DNA of 64,000 bases from Papaver somniferum (Eukaryota > Streptophyta > Magnoliopsida > Ranunculales > Papaveraceae), in the NCBI RefSeq assembly GCF_003573695.1, contig NC_039359.1, forward strand, positions 91,359,385 to 91,423,384. The letters run 5' to 3'. The translations under genes and the position numbers were made by a program. A model generated the notes under the pieces. It made no database searches, was not told where the DNA came from, and worked only from the letters and a program-made list of their open reading frames with translations. Positions 48,966 through 60,800 of the stretch are shown here, in pieces; position 1 is the stretch's first letter; each line of letters opens with the position of its first letter.

Positions 48966-49639
48966 GGGGTCGACCTCTCCTTTTATTTCACACCTTTATA
49001 TATATATTTTTTTATTCTGGTTGTGTGGTAACAGTAAAGCGGACGAGCGAATCCCAAGTATGTCTTCCAGCACTTCCTCTTTAACTTGTTTTTCTTGTTT
49101 TCTTGTGTTAGTGCAAACCCTAACTGTAAGCGTACCTTTTCATGAACTTGTAAAAATATTTTTCTTTTGTGTTGGTATGAATCCTAGCCGTAAATATGCT
49201 TTGCTTGAACTTGTAATAACATTTAGGCGTGAATAGCATAATAATGTTGGCCGCATCAATTACTGTGCAAAGTAGGCATGCATGATCTAGTAACTTTCAT
49301 TCCCTTCCCGTGAAAACCTAGCTCCTAGGGTTTCCTCCATTTTCCTGGTGTGGCCGTGTGCAGTGTTCCCATGGTGGGGCGCGCCTCCTCGTCCGGGCGC
49401 AAATTTCCTGCTGCAGGGTACGGCCTTGGCATGAGGTGGTGATGCAGGGTCTGTCAGTCCCCATTTCTTTGCTCATGCGAGTTATGACTTTGCAACAAAT
49501 TGGTTTGAATCCAGGATGGATATACTGTGTCGAAAGATGTTGACAATTCCAAGCCAAACATAAACGATGAGTTATTTATAACATCCGCCACAATTAAGAA
49601 AAATCATCCTAAGTATGTGTCAATTCTTCTGACTGGTCC

Positions 49640-52240
49640 GGAAAGTGAATGAGAGGCCCGGTCAGTTCGGCATGGATGTGTAATAAGGTTTTGTCTTCAG
49701 AAGAAAGAGTATTCTGCTTCTTCCATTGACTTTAAAACGTGTGTGAGTTCGTTGCGTCCCTTTGAGAAATGGATGTGATTCATGATGAGCCAGGAATGTG
49801 TAAAAGCCAGTTTGACCAAGGCGCAGATTATTGATGTTGTCGTGGATTCCGTAGTGCTTCAAATTAAGAAAGATATTCCATCCTTGGTTGCTTTTATTTC
49901 CAGATGGTTTCCGGACACTTACAAGGCCATATGCAGGTGAGGTGAAATGACTATCTCTTTGGAGAGCGTGGACGTCTTGCTGAACCTTCCCGTAATAAGA
50001 AACCTCGATGTCAAGTTGTCTGCAGATGAAGAAGAAATGTGCGTCGTTCTGGTTGCGAAATCAAAAGGATTCGTTAAGAAAGAAAAAGAGACGAGGTGCT
50101 TCTATGGCTGGTGGGTGTCTCAATGGTTTCCTGATGAGTTGGAGCCAAATCAGAAAAATAGTACACTTCATGTCGCAGCGTTCTTGGCTCTTTGGTTATC
50201 CAGAGATATTTTCGATGACGGCTCTGGTAAGAAGGAGATAAGACATGAACTTATCAATTTTTCAATCAAATTGGCAAAAGGTGTCGTTCTCACTATTGGC
50301 GGCTTGTTTCTTGGTTCTCTGTATATACACTTGGATCATCTGGTCACGGACATGTGCGCTTCAAATGCCTACATGAAAGTGGATTCGTATATTCATGCCG
50401 CCTTTCTCCAAGCGTGGATGTGGGATCACTTCGAAAGGTATGCTCCAAAACCGTTGGTCGTACTTCCCGAGTCTTAGGGTGGTTCTAGGATACTGCGCTG
50501 GTCGAATAGGCACCCAAAGATTGGTTCTAACCTGGTTGGATTCCTTGACAACTCGCACACAATCAATTTTTGTCCATGGGCTCCAGTGCATGTGTCCATA
50601 ACTCAGATCAATACCTTTGCTCCTGCTCCGAGCATGTCTTTGTTTTCTGATAAAGAGGATATGGGAATTGGAGAGATGGTGTTCATGCAAAGCTGCATGC
50701 CCGGTCATGTTCCGTCTTTCTTTCGAGGATCTTGCAAAGAAGTTTCTTACAATATCGATAGGGCGGCTCGGAATATGGGTTTTGACCAAGGGGTCCTACT
50801 CGTTCATCAGCCGGTTGTTCCAGAAGACTCGTTGCCAACTGTTCTCGATGCTAGTGTTCTTGTGTCGGGTAAAAGTCTCCCTTTTCCGCTCGCGGAACGA
50901 AATCCATCAACAACCTCCAAATATAACATATTTTGGCAGGATGAGTTTCTGCTATCCATGGATTCGTGAATGATGTGGTAGAAAGCCATCGCAGTAAGCC
51001 TTCTCCTGCGGTTTTAGCGGAGCACCCACTGCTGAGGGATCCTTCTTTAACCAAGCGAAAATACTTTAGCCCGAATGCAGATAGTCCCCAAGTGAAGGAG
51101 CGAAGGTCTAAAATCTGTGCAGACGGTTCCCAGTCAGATTCGACAGCCCTACTTAATTTCAGTTCGTCTAATATGCGGGTACCTATGCTTTTCCTCTTGA
51201 TTTTAGTTGGATCGCGTATATTCTTTTTTCTTTTCTGAGTATCCGTCTTTGTATCTTGCCCAGGGTCTCAGAAGCGTGAACACCTTTACCAAAATTGCAA
51301 GTAGTCAAAAAACATCGTTTCTCGAGACGGAGGGTGGCGGTGCTGAGTCTATCCATGGTGATGGGGAACCCGATAAGGATGAAAGTTCAGAGTCCAGTGA
51401 TGGAGAGAATAGTTCTTCCGAAAGCAGTGCTGAATCTTCCTCTAGTCGATCTGAAAGCGAATCAGTGAGTCTTCCGCATGTTTTTTCTTCTTTCCTCTCT
51501 TCCTTTCTCTTTGGAAAATATCTAATCCGTGATATCATAGGGGGGAGCCGTTTCTGAAGATAGCCCTGAGACGGAGGCTGGCGGAGATACGGCTTTGTCT
51601 CCAACTGTGACAGACGCACCGGGCGACCTTGAAATGGATGTTGATCTAGATGAAAAACATCGTTGTGATTCAGACAATGAAGAGTACTCCAGTGGCCGCA
51701 GGTGCAAATGTCGTTAGGAATCCCTTGTCGGTTGCTGATGCAGTCGCGGGCGCCACTTTCAACCCTCCATATATGGTTCCTCATCCGGATCATGTGTTGA
51801 TCGGGGGATTTAGCGTGCCATCCAAACACGCGGCGCTATACACCAGGATATGGGAAAGTTATGTACATATCGCCACGACCAAAAAAATTACTAGTCGATT
51901 TGCGTTGGTTAAGCGTGTGAAGGAAGCTTTGTCTTCGATTGACGACATGTGCAATGTGACTGGTAATACTGTTTTTGAGGATGTAGTCTCGAGCTGGAGG
52001 TTTCATCTTTACACGTGTGTAAACTTCGAGTTCAGTGTTTCTTAGTTCGTTAAAGGTTTCTCTGAGGTTGAAAAGTTACTGGCCAAAACAGTCGAAGATC
52101 CTTCTGCGGATATGGTGAAGAAGTACGAAGCGGAAGTCGAAAAGTTGTCCAGGAAGCTGAAGTTGAAGAGGGCGTCTCTCCAAAGCACGAAAGAGTCTTT
52201 TTGCAAGAAGAGCAAGCCATTGTTGAAAAACTTTCCTTGA
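49640..52240 (+). pseudogene. Plant mobile domain (PMD) protein in a retrotransposon, antisense to it, lightly damaged
   Basis: Plus-strand reading: WFPDTYKAIC, then GEMTISLESVDVLLNLPVI, GWWVSQWFPDEL, LALWLSRDIF, AAFLQAWMWDHFERYAP, and continuing to FAPAPSMSLF and ASVLVSGKSLPFPL, the PMD fold seen in MAIN/MAIL1-like and transposon proteins. Then come an acidic Ser-rich linker (51330-51480), a second domain (HPDHVLIGGFSVPSKH, about 51780-51960) and a coiled coil (about 52060-52200). Introns with GT-AG on the plus strand lie at about 51179-51263 and 51466-51540. Lesions: TGA near 49939, TAG at 50475-50477, a frameshift near 50960, and breaks near 51715 and 52045. Role in the element is unknown. 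Confidence 0.82.
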
Positions 52241-52902
52241 ACGCATTTTTGTCTTCTGAACTTCTTATTTTAGGTTTTTTATTTGAAAGGAAAATGAAAC
52301 GCCTAATTATGGTTTTGATTTCCTGGATTTTTGGTTTGACAGACAAATGTTACCTTGAGGGTTTCATATTATTATTTGGAACGAACTGTTTTTAGAATAA
52401 CGATGCTTTTTGGTTACGGTTGCGAATGGTGCAAACATCCCAGGAAAGCCACTGAATCGTGAGCATTGCTTGTCGACAGAGAGCATGAGATGAAACATAA
52501 AATGGCTATTGGTTTCATCATTCCCGTGAAAAACTAAAGTAGTAAACCACGTATTTTGTCTAGGCAAGACTTACTCGGTTTTTGGATCTTCTGGTGAAAA
52601 AGGAATCTCCCGGATGTAAGACCAAGTTTTGTGGGAAACATCGTCGTGACTGTGGAAAGTCCCCAGTCATTCCTTCTTGTGTTACCGATCCCTGGGCAGA
52701 TCGTTTTCTTCTAGCCCCTCGGAAGTCCCCAGTCGTCCCTTGCCGTGTCACGACTGGTAATCGAGTCGCCTAGTAGCTGAGTCGTCGATTGCTGAACGGA
52801 TCGTTTGATTTTACTATCCTGACGTATGGGTCGAGGTATGAGATCGAGGATTGAAAATTGACATCGTGACCGAAAGATCAACCTCCCACTGTGGTCGCTA
52901 AT
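52241..52902 (-). other. Tat-like 5' internal leader, no gag seen
   Basis: Contains a direct repeat around AGTCCCCAGTC at about 52659 and 52728. The last bases before the LTR hold the primer-site-like segment (minus strand GCGACCACAGTGGGAG). Confidence 0.55.
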
Positions 52903-55753
52903 TGTTTGAGGGTGAAAACGATTTCTGCTGATTTTGGTAATTTCGGGTGTGTGTGTGAGAAACGAGTTTAAACCCTAAACAATGTACTGCAAGGGAGTAC
53001 TTTAGATTCTAGAGATCAATCTATACAAATCCGGCCTAAACCAAGAAATGGTTGTTCCAGACTTGCTTCGATCACAAAGTAAAGGAGAAGGGTTGGTTTT
53101 GGGAAGGGAAGCGAAGAGAGTGTTGAGACCAGAATAGTTGATTCTACAAGGGTAGTTGTTTCATGACTTGTATCAGAAAGTGGGAAGCTAACAGATGGAA
53201 AGCTAGAAAATATTTTCTGAGTGTTGTATCCTTCTGACCTGAACTTGTTGTTCGGTGGAAATAGGTAAGACCTATTTATACAAGTCGAAGTGAAAGTACT
53301 CTGGTCTCGTAAGAAATGGAAAACGGATGAGTAAATGGGAGGAGGTGGTAACCGGTAACGCCTGGAATTGATGTTCCATAAAATAAAGCGTTTCACCATT
53401 ACTCCCTGTATTTACTAACTGCCTCATCCTTATGTCGCTGTCTTATAACAGGCGTAGTGTATGCCGCACGCTATAAACCGCCAAACCAATACCCAATGTG
53501 CATCCCCCAGTTTGTGACATGTGTTGATGTCTCGAGTGTTTTCGTGGAAAACATGTAACATGTTGTTGTTCGGAAGTTGAGCTTGGGAGACTTGTCGGCT
53601 CGGTGATGACCTTTGACGGTCGAGATTTTGCATCTTGAGAGGAAGGGTAGCCGTTGATTATTGCAACCCTTCATTTGGTAGCCAGTGACATGAAAGCATG
53701 GTCGGTACGGCTTTAATATGGCCTAGTTTAGGCGCGGCCGAAATTTAGGGTTTTGGCTTTGTTTGGGAGCGACCAAACTAGGGCTTGGCGTCGAGCCAAA
53801 GGTTACCATGTGTTAGCTGGTAACCTTGGACGGCTAAGATCTGCATCTTAGATGGAAAAGTGGTTGTTGATCTTCGCAAGCCTTTGTTTTGGTAGCCTCA
53901 TAGGGAAGGCCGGCATGGTATGGCGTGGCAAGGTGGTTGGCATGCCATTGGCACATGTGGCATGGATAGCATACCTTGGCGCGGCTTGGGCGTGGCCAAA
54001 ACAAAGGTTTTGGCGTTGGTCCAAAGGTTACCATGCGTTGGTTGGCGACCTTAGACGGCTAAGATTTACATCTTAGATGGAAGGATGGTCGTTGATCGTC
54101 GCTAGCCTTTTTTTTGGAAACCTCATAGGTAAGGACGACATGGTATGGCGCGACAAGGTGGATGGCATGCCATTGGTACATGTGGCATGGCCGGCATGTC
54201 TTGGCGCGGTTTTGGCGTGACCAAAACTAGGGTTTTGGGCCAAAGGTTACCATGCGTTGGTTGGCGACCTTGGACGGCTAAGATTTGCATCTTAGATGGA
54301 AGGATGGCCATTGATCGTCACAAGCCTTTGTTTTGGTAACCGCATAGGTAAGGCCAGCATGGTATGGCGCGGCAAGGTGGCTGGCATGCCATTGGCACAT
54401 GTGGCATGACCGGCATGCCTTGGCCCGGTTTAGGAGTGACCAAAACTATGGTTTTGGGACAAAGGTTACCATGTGTTGGTTGGTGACCTTGGACAGCTGA
54501 TATTTGCATCTAAGATGGAAGGGTGGTCGTTGATTGTCGCATGCCTTCGTTTTGGCAGTCGTGAAGGGAAGGCCGTCATAGCATGGCTTAGGCGCGACAA
54601 GGTGGATGGCAGGGAAAGGTGGATGGCGCGGCATGCCATTGGCACATGTGGCATGGTCGACATACCTTGGCGTGGTTTAGGCGCGGCCAAACTAGGGTTT
54701 TGGTGTTGGGCCAAAGGTTACCATGTGTTGGTTGGTGACCTTGGACGGCTGAGATTTGCATCTAAGATGGAAGGGTGGTCGTTGATTATCGCATGCCTTT
54801 ATTTTGGCACCCGTGAAGGGAAGGCCGGCATGGCATGGCTTAGGCGCGACAAGGTGGATGGGCGGCATGCCATTGGCACATGTGGCATGGTCGGCATGCC
54901 TTAGCGTGGTTTAGGCGGGGCCAAACTAGGGTTTTTGCGTTGGGCCAAAGGTTACCACGCGTTGGTTGGTGACCTTGGACGGCTGAGATTTGCATCTAAG
55001 ATGGAAGATGTAAGGGTGGCCGTTGATTGTCGCACGCCTTCGTTTTGGCAGCCGTGAAGGGAAGGCCGGCATGGCATGCTTAGGAACGGCAAGGTGGATG
55101 GCGCGGCATGACATTGGAACATGTGGCATGGTCGGCATGCCTTGGCGTGGTTTAGGCGCGGCCAAACTAGGGTTTTGGCGTTGGGCCAAAGGTTACCATG
55201 CGTTGTTTGGCGACCTTGGACGGCTAAGATTTGCATCTAAGATGGAAGGGTGGTTGTTTATCATCGCACGCCTTCGTTTTGTTAGCCGTATAGGGAAGGC
55301 CGGCATGGTATGGCGCAGCAAGTTGGTTGGCATGCCATTGGCACATGTGGTGCGGATGGCATGGTTGGTATGCCTTGGCGCGGAGGTGCGGCTGGCATGG
55401 CATGTCATTGGCGCAGTGGTGCGGCTAGCATAGCTGGCATGCCTTGGCGTGGAAGTGTGGCTGGAATGGCATGCCATTGGCGCAGTGGTGCGGATGGCAT
55501 GCCTTGGCGTGGAGATGTGGCTGGCATGGTATTCCATTGGCACAGTGGTGTGACTGGCATGGTTGGTATAGACGATGTCAGTCAGTATTAAGGGTTCTGC
55601 CGTGGAACATGACCCATGTAAAAAATAGGGTACCGCGGTAATTCTTACGTAGGCATGCTGATTGATTCAATAAATGTGTTAATGGTCATAGTGACATCAT
55701 GTCAGATGTACAGTTTTACGATTTTGACCCTAAGCTAAAAACCACCATCAACA
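52903..55753 (-). repeat. Tat-like 5' LTR, uninterrupted (2851 bp)
   Basis: Aligns with the split left LTR. About seven ~225-bp units start near 53799, 54026, 54246, 54466, 54716, 54950 and 55190, then shorter GGCATG-type repeats to 55570. At the site corresponding to the nested insertion it reads straight through, confirming the empty state. Confidence 0.92.
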
Positions 55754-56485
55754 AGCCCATACTAAATAGAGGTTCTGCTCACAAGTCTTCCAAGCCTTCA
55801 ACCAAATACACACACTCCGCTTTATGCATAAACATAAGCCAAAACAAAGGGATCAATGCACCAACAGAACTTAGCTACGTCGTAGCCTTTTATCTATTGC
55901 ACACTTAGGGTTACAACTCTTCTTGTTCTGGATTACCCAATCCCTTCACAAGATCAGGCTTATATAGTCTTACAAAAAGTTATGTACAAATAACTTCAAG
56001 CAGTTACAGATTCACTTTATGCCAGGCAGTTAGCCAACTGTGCCAACTGACGCCACTACACTCTAAAACTCTCCAAACAAGTACTAGCCTTTAGAAATTC
56101 ATAAAATAAAGCAACTTCCGTGTAACCAACTCGAAACCGTCAAGGCCATGTGCCCGGCACATGTCATCCAGCCTTGGTTGCATGATGATTGCGTCTTCCA
56201 GTCGCACCATCACTGTTGGGCATCATTCTTCCAATGATGCAAGTGTGTTAATGCAAGTCTTTCTTGCATGCCTGCATGACACATGCATACAGGTTACATG
56301 CCAAACTCATTTGGTATTTCGTGATGCTAATCTCGCATCTTTGGCCATGTCCAAACCCTGTTTGGCACATGCCACTTCTCAAGATGCAACTCAGACATGC
56401 ACTTCGCATATCTGACATTCTGTCCAATCCACTGATAATGCGCCACGGTGTCGCATCTTTACTTGGCCACTTGACAGCCATGTCA
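55754..56485 (-). repeat. Chromovirus 5' LTR, outer part
   Basis: Starts with the duplicated AGCCC and aligns with 32837-33566, ending GCCATGTCA. Divergence from the left LTR is clearly higher than for the Athila-like pair. Confidence 0.9.
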
Positions 56486-57039
56486 TACTAGGGGAATAGC
56501 ACTTCGTTGCAACCTGTTACACTTCTCTAGAGGATTTTTTTTTATATTTGTGGGAAGGAATTTAAAGAATATTCTCCATTATTCACGTTTTAGAAGGATG
56601 AAAATTTAGGTTTATGAGATAGTTGGGCAAGAGAAATAGTTTGCTTCACAAAAAAATAACAATTTTCTTTTTGTTTTTTGATTTTGTATATCTGAGTTCC
56701 AAAATTAACCTATGGAGAAAAATAACATCTCAAGGGGTACTTAACCACTGTTTTTCTGTAAAAGAGTTATTATCAAATTTTATTTAAGTATATTTTGTAG
56801 AAACGGAGTCTTATCAGAAATACATATGTTCCGTAGAAAAGCTACAATAAAATTTTCATTTTAGTATGTTGACGGAAGGAATATATTTTAGTTCATATAT
56901 TACATTATATTAAGTCGATCAATTTCAAAAGAAATTAATCTTTTTCTCTCTTTTCTCACCGCCTTCTCAAAAATCTATAAAAAAAACTCATCGTCTTCTT
57001 TCTCCTTTGCTCAAATCTAGTCCTCTTTTTTTTTCCTTA
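56486..57039. other. Original upstream DNA of the FHA/MCRS gene; no gene seen
   Basis: AT-rich sequence following the chromovirus. Before insertion this should have adjoined 32711. Confidence 0.55.
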
Positions 57040-57424
57040 TCTGTCAGATTGGTTCTTGTTGAGTATATGTTTTTCTCTCTTTTTCCACTGACTCTTGTTG
57101 AGTGTCATAGTGGCTCTTGTTGAGTGTTCTTTGTTCTTACAGTGACTCTTGTTGATGTGTGATGCTTGGGTTCTTGTTGAGTATGTCAGATACAATCTGT
57201 TATAGTTTTTTTTTATTTCTTTGTTCAGCAATTTGTTACAGTGTCTGTTTGTAACAATTGAGGAGAGTGTATTATCATAAAGTCCTGTAAGGTCTTGATC
57301 GTGTCTGCTATCTATCTTGTATTGGTATAAATACCTCTCCTCTTTATCAGTGTAAAAACACCTGATCATTACCTTGTAATAATATTTCTACGTTATCTAA
57401 GTTTTTTCAGGTTATCAGAGTACC
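57040..57424 (+). mobile_element. Copia LTR fragment with primer-binding site
   Basis: Contains repeated CTCTTGTTGAGTGT motifs, a TATAAATACC box (about 57328), an LTR-like end TTTTTTCA at 57410, and directly after it GGTTATCAGAGTACC, resembling a tRNA-Met primer site. No gag or pol follows. The left border is uncertain. Confidence 0.6.
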
Positions 57425-57870
57425 ATGATCCTGCATGATGCTTTTCTCAATCTCTCCATTTTCTTGTATTTAATTTTTTTTTATCAGGAATTTGAGAAAT
57501 AAAAAGGATAAGATGGGATCCTAACTTCAGTATGATATTATACACCGACTTAAAGAAGAATCATATCATTGGGGTTGCACTAATATTGGTTTTGGGGGGA
57601 TTAATACGATAGCTATAACCAAGATACGGATATGGAGAGACCTAATCTATGTAAAAGTTCAAAAATATCCTCAATAAATTCAACTTATTACCATTTTTCC
57701 CTACCATTAACTAATTAAACCAATTAAAAAATGAAACTCTTGGTTTCTTTCTTCTTCTTCTCATATTCTCCTTTCTTTCTTTTCTTTTTTATCTCATCTT
57801 CTTCATTTGAGACGACTAATCGTCGATTCACAAAAAAAAACATTGTTGATTAAATTTATTGTATAAAACC
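57425..57870. other. Spacer before the second PMD gene
   Basis: No gene. A pyrimidine-rich TTTCTTCTTCTTCTC stretch (57745-57810) looks like a plant promoter or leader element for the PMD gene. Confidence 0.4.
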
Positions 57871-60800
57871 ATGTTGAAGACAAAGGAAATGGCAGGATCG
57901 TCGAAACAACCTCCTCCTGAACCAGAGAAATCAAACTCATTAAGTGAAGATGAAACTGAATATCAAGAAGAAGTGAATGAAGGAGATGAACCAGCCGCCG
58001 AGACTCCTGATATGACTGCAATAAGGTATAAATTGAAAAACCCACTCTTTATTTGAGCATTTGATTGGTTATTAAGTTCATTTCGAAAAAATTAGGTCTG
58101 AAAAAACAGTTTCAGAAACCGTTTACGGCTCAGAGTTCTTGCTTTCCCAGACGTAACGTATTGTTCACGGTTGGTACTGAGAACTCTGAGCCGTACCATA
58201 AGTGACACGGATGGGAACTGAAAAATTCTAAATGCAACTAATTATTTACGGCTGGGTTATTCCTATCAGTATCTTCTTATGTGTTTGAAAGGTAATCCAG
58301 GGATAGTGTTTACAGCTAGATTATTCCTAGACGTAATATGAGAAACCATGTCGTAAATTTGATTTCCTAACCGATATACATGTTACGTCTTGGTCGACTG
58401 CTGAAAGTTCCATCTGTAAATCTGTTTGCGGTTGGGAATGTCAATTTTTCCTGGTCGTTGTTTTATGTTACGTCTTGGTCCTGACCAACTTTCCCAACCG
58501 TAATTGCTTATTTTCTTTAGTTTTTGAAGTCTTATTTGTATGGATTTGAACATCGTTATATATAATTTGATATGCAATCAATTTTGAACAAAGGAAATGA
58601 AATGAGGAAGAAAAGATCACAAGAAGTAACACCTTCTAATGTCCTGACTCCGCAACCTCATCACATAAAACCATTGGGAGCAAATGCAAGGATTACAAGT
58701 GGAGTTTTCACTGATGGAGGTAATAAATGTGGAGGAAATGAAGGTGGTGCAAATGAAGGTAGAGGAAGTGAAGATGGAGTTGTCATTGATGGAGGAAGTG
58801 AAGGTGGAGAAAGTGCAGTTGTTGAACAACCAAATCTAGATGTTCAAGAAGAAAAATTGGGCAAAACAAGTGTTGCTGCTATTGATAAGGGTAAAGTCAT
58901 GGCAGTGGAGAAGAAGAAGTATCCACCAAAAGACTCAGCAAGAAAAATCATTGATGTTATGGAGTTTTTACCTTTAAAGAAGAATGGGATACCTTTGGGT
59001 GAGCCAAGAGATTGATCCTTGTTCGGTTACCAGTCTTCATAGGCTCCCAGGGTTTGTGCCGCAAAGGTATTAAACTAAATTTAATGTATGCCATTTTAAT
59101 ATTGTTACGAATTGTTAATTGCAACAACCCAGAAAAATTTATTGGATGTAGTTTCCTGATAAAGCGGTCCCAAACTAAAGCACCAACAAGGAAACTTTTG
59201 GCCGTTGGATAAAGATCATTCAGATGTGGTATCCTTAGTAAAAGCTTCGGGGTTATGGTCTGGAAACGAAGCTTTGCTGAAGACCTATGATGTTGTAACT
59301 GTTTGTGGGTTTAGAGAAAGATTTTGTCCTGAAACCATGACTTTTCTACTCCCCTTTGGGGAGATGACTATCACTCCAAATGATGCAAAGAAAATTACCG
59401 GTCTTGCTTTGGAATGAAAAGTTGTATTGGAGGGTTTCAACAATTCTATTCCTTTTGAAGAGCTTAATATACTTCTTAGAGAAATAGTGTCTTGAGTGGG
59501 GAAAACTTGAAGCGGAAGAAGAGTTTAAGATAGGTGGTGGAGACTTTCCTAGAGTTAAAAGGGAATACAGAGTAGCGGGTGAACGTCAAGAATCAATTAA
59601 GATTGCAAGGAAGATTAACATGGTTCGTCTAAGGGACGAGTTTGAGGATTCTTCCCGTAAGGCTGCTAATGAAGAGGTGGTGATGGATGAAGCAAGATCT
59701 AGATATACAACTATATCTTACTTGTTGCACTCTCTTGGCACCGTCTTTTTCTCTGATTTCTTAGGAAATAAGGTAAATACTTGTTATTTGCAGTGGTTGA
59801 AGTTTCCCAGTCTCGATCCGGGAAAACAAACAAGGTACCTAGGTACTCGTGGGGCACTGTCCTCCTTTTTAGTGTGATGAAAAATCTTTGCAAAGCTTCT
59901 ACGTGTACGAAAGACAAATTTTGGGATGCGTTGCTCTTATGCAGGTATATTCATGTTTCCATATAACAAATGTATTTTTTTCCTACTATTCTATTGGTTT
60001 ATGTGTAATATCTTATTTATAAAAAAAAATCCGTAGTCTTGGGATTACAACCATTTAAATGCTTGAGGCCTTCTTGGGATAAGAAATGGGTTATAGAGAA
60101 ACTTATAGGAGGAAGATACCCCTTTCGAGGGACCCAACACAAGGATAAAAAGACGGAAATGGTCGAAATGGGGAGAACGTTGGATGCTTTGACAATCGAT
60201 GATGTGGTTTTTGATCCATATTTGAGACTTGATGAGGATGGAGAATATGAAGTTGGTGATATATTATTTTCTGATATGGCGACCTAAGTTGGACCTTTGT
60301 TTCATCCAAGTAGGTACGTCATTTTAGTTACTCGTAGAACGTTCCGTCAAATTAGTATTGTCCAGAAAAGAGTACCCGAATCCTCTCGTTTTAAACTGAG
60401 CGTGGCCAACTCCCAATTCAAGGACAAAGATGTCAAATTGACCTATGAACCAGCACCGTTGATCGATCATTAGAATGGTCGCTCCGAAGTAGTAAACTAA
60501 ATGAGTAGAAGAGGGCTTGAAGCTTCGTATGGCACTTCTGATGCAGATGCGAGTTACATGAAATGGTATCAAGAGTGGTCTCATCCTTATGTGAAAAATT
60601 TGGATCCGGAAGAGAGGAAATACTTCAATAAGGGGGAGAGTTCGACATCAAGTCCATCAAAGAATGATGAAACTTATTGGAGGGAGATGGTGGTACTATA
60701 CTACTAATTATCCTTATGTTTGTATATGTTTTTTTATTGTCTACGAATAATTACAGTTCGTGTATTTGATATGAAAAAATAGATTGAACGAGTTGATTGG

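Larger units (their letters stand above)
37516..55753 (-). mobile_element. Tat-like, pol-less LTR retrotransposon (18.2 kb including nested element) carrying an antisense PMD gene
   Basis: It starts TGTTTAAGGG, ends CATCAACA and is flanked by AGCCC on both sides (37511-37515, 55754-55758). LTRs are 37516-39799 plus 47742-48290 (interrupted) and 52903-55753, about 2.83 and 2.85 kb. Orientation is minus: after the right LTR the minus strand reads ATTAGCGACCACAGTGGGAG, like the Tat-lineage primer-site region, and a purine tract AGCAGGGGACTTAA precedes the left LTR. The internal region (48291-52902) has no gag or pol and carries a plus-strand PMD gene. The lineage is inferred from LTR-adjacent motifs only. 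Confidence 0.85.
32712..56485 (-). mobile_element. Ty3/gypsy chromovirus, gag-less, with nested insertion in its 5' LTR
   Basis: Its 3' LTR is 32712-33566; its 5' LTR is split into 37388-37515 and 55754-56485. The LTRs begin TGTCACAGG and end GCCATGTCA. The primer-binding site after the 5' LTR (minus strand, about 37387-37369) reads TTTGGGTATCAGATCC, like an initiator-Met tRNA site. A purine tract GGTGGGGGAAGTC precedes the 3' LTR. Only protease-RT-RNase H-integrase-chromodomain is present. CTAGG lies immediately left of the element and again 2 bp beyond its right end, an imperfectly placed target duplication. Confidence 0.9.

Noticed and set aside
49318..49557. Frames upstream of the retroelement PMD gene
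   Set aside because: No recognisable domain; the first convincing PMD codons begin near 49800.
56486..56492. Ordinary 5-bp target duplication for the chromovirus
   Set aside because: CTAGG flanks the left end directly but is 2 bp away from the right LTR end; suggestive only, so not stated as exact.
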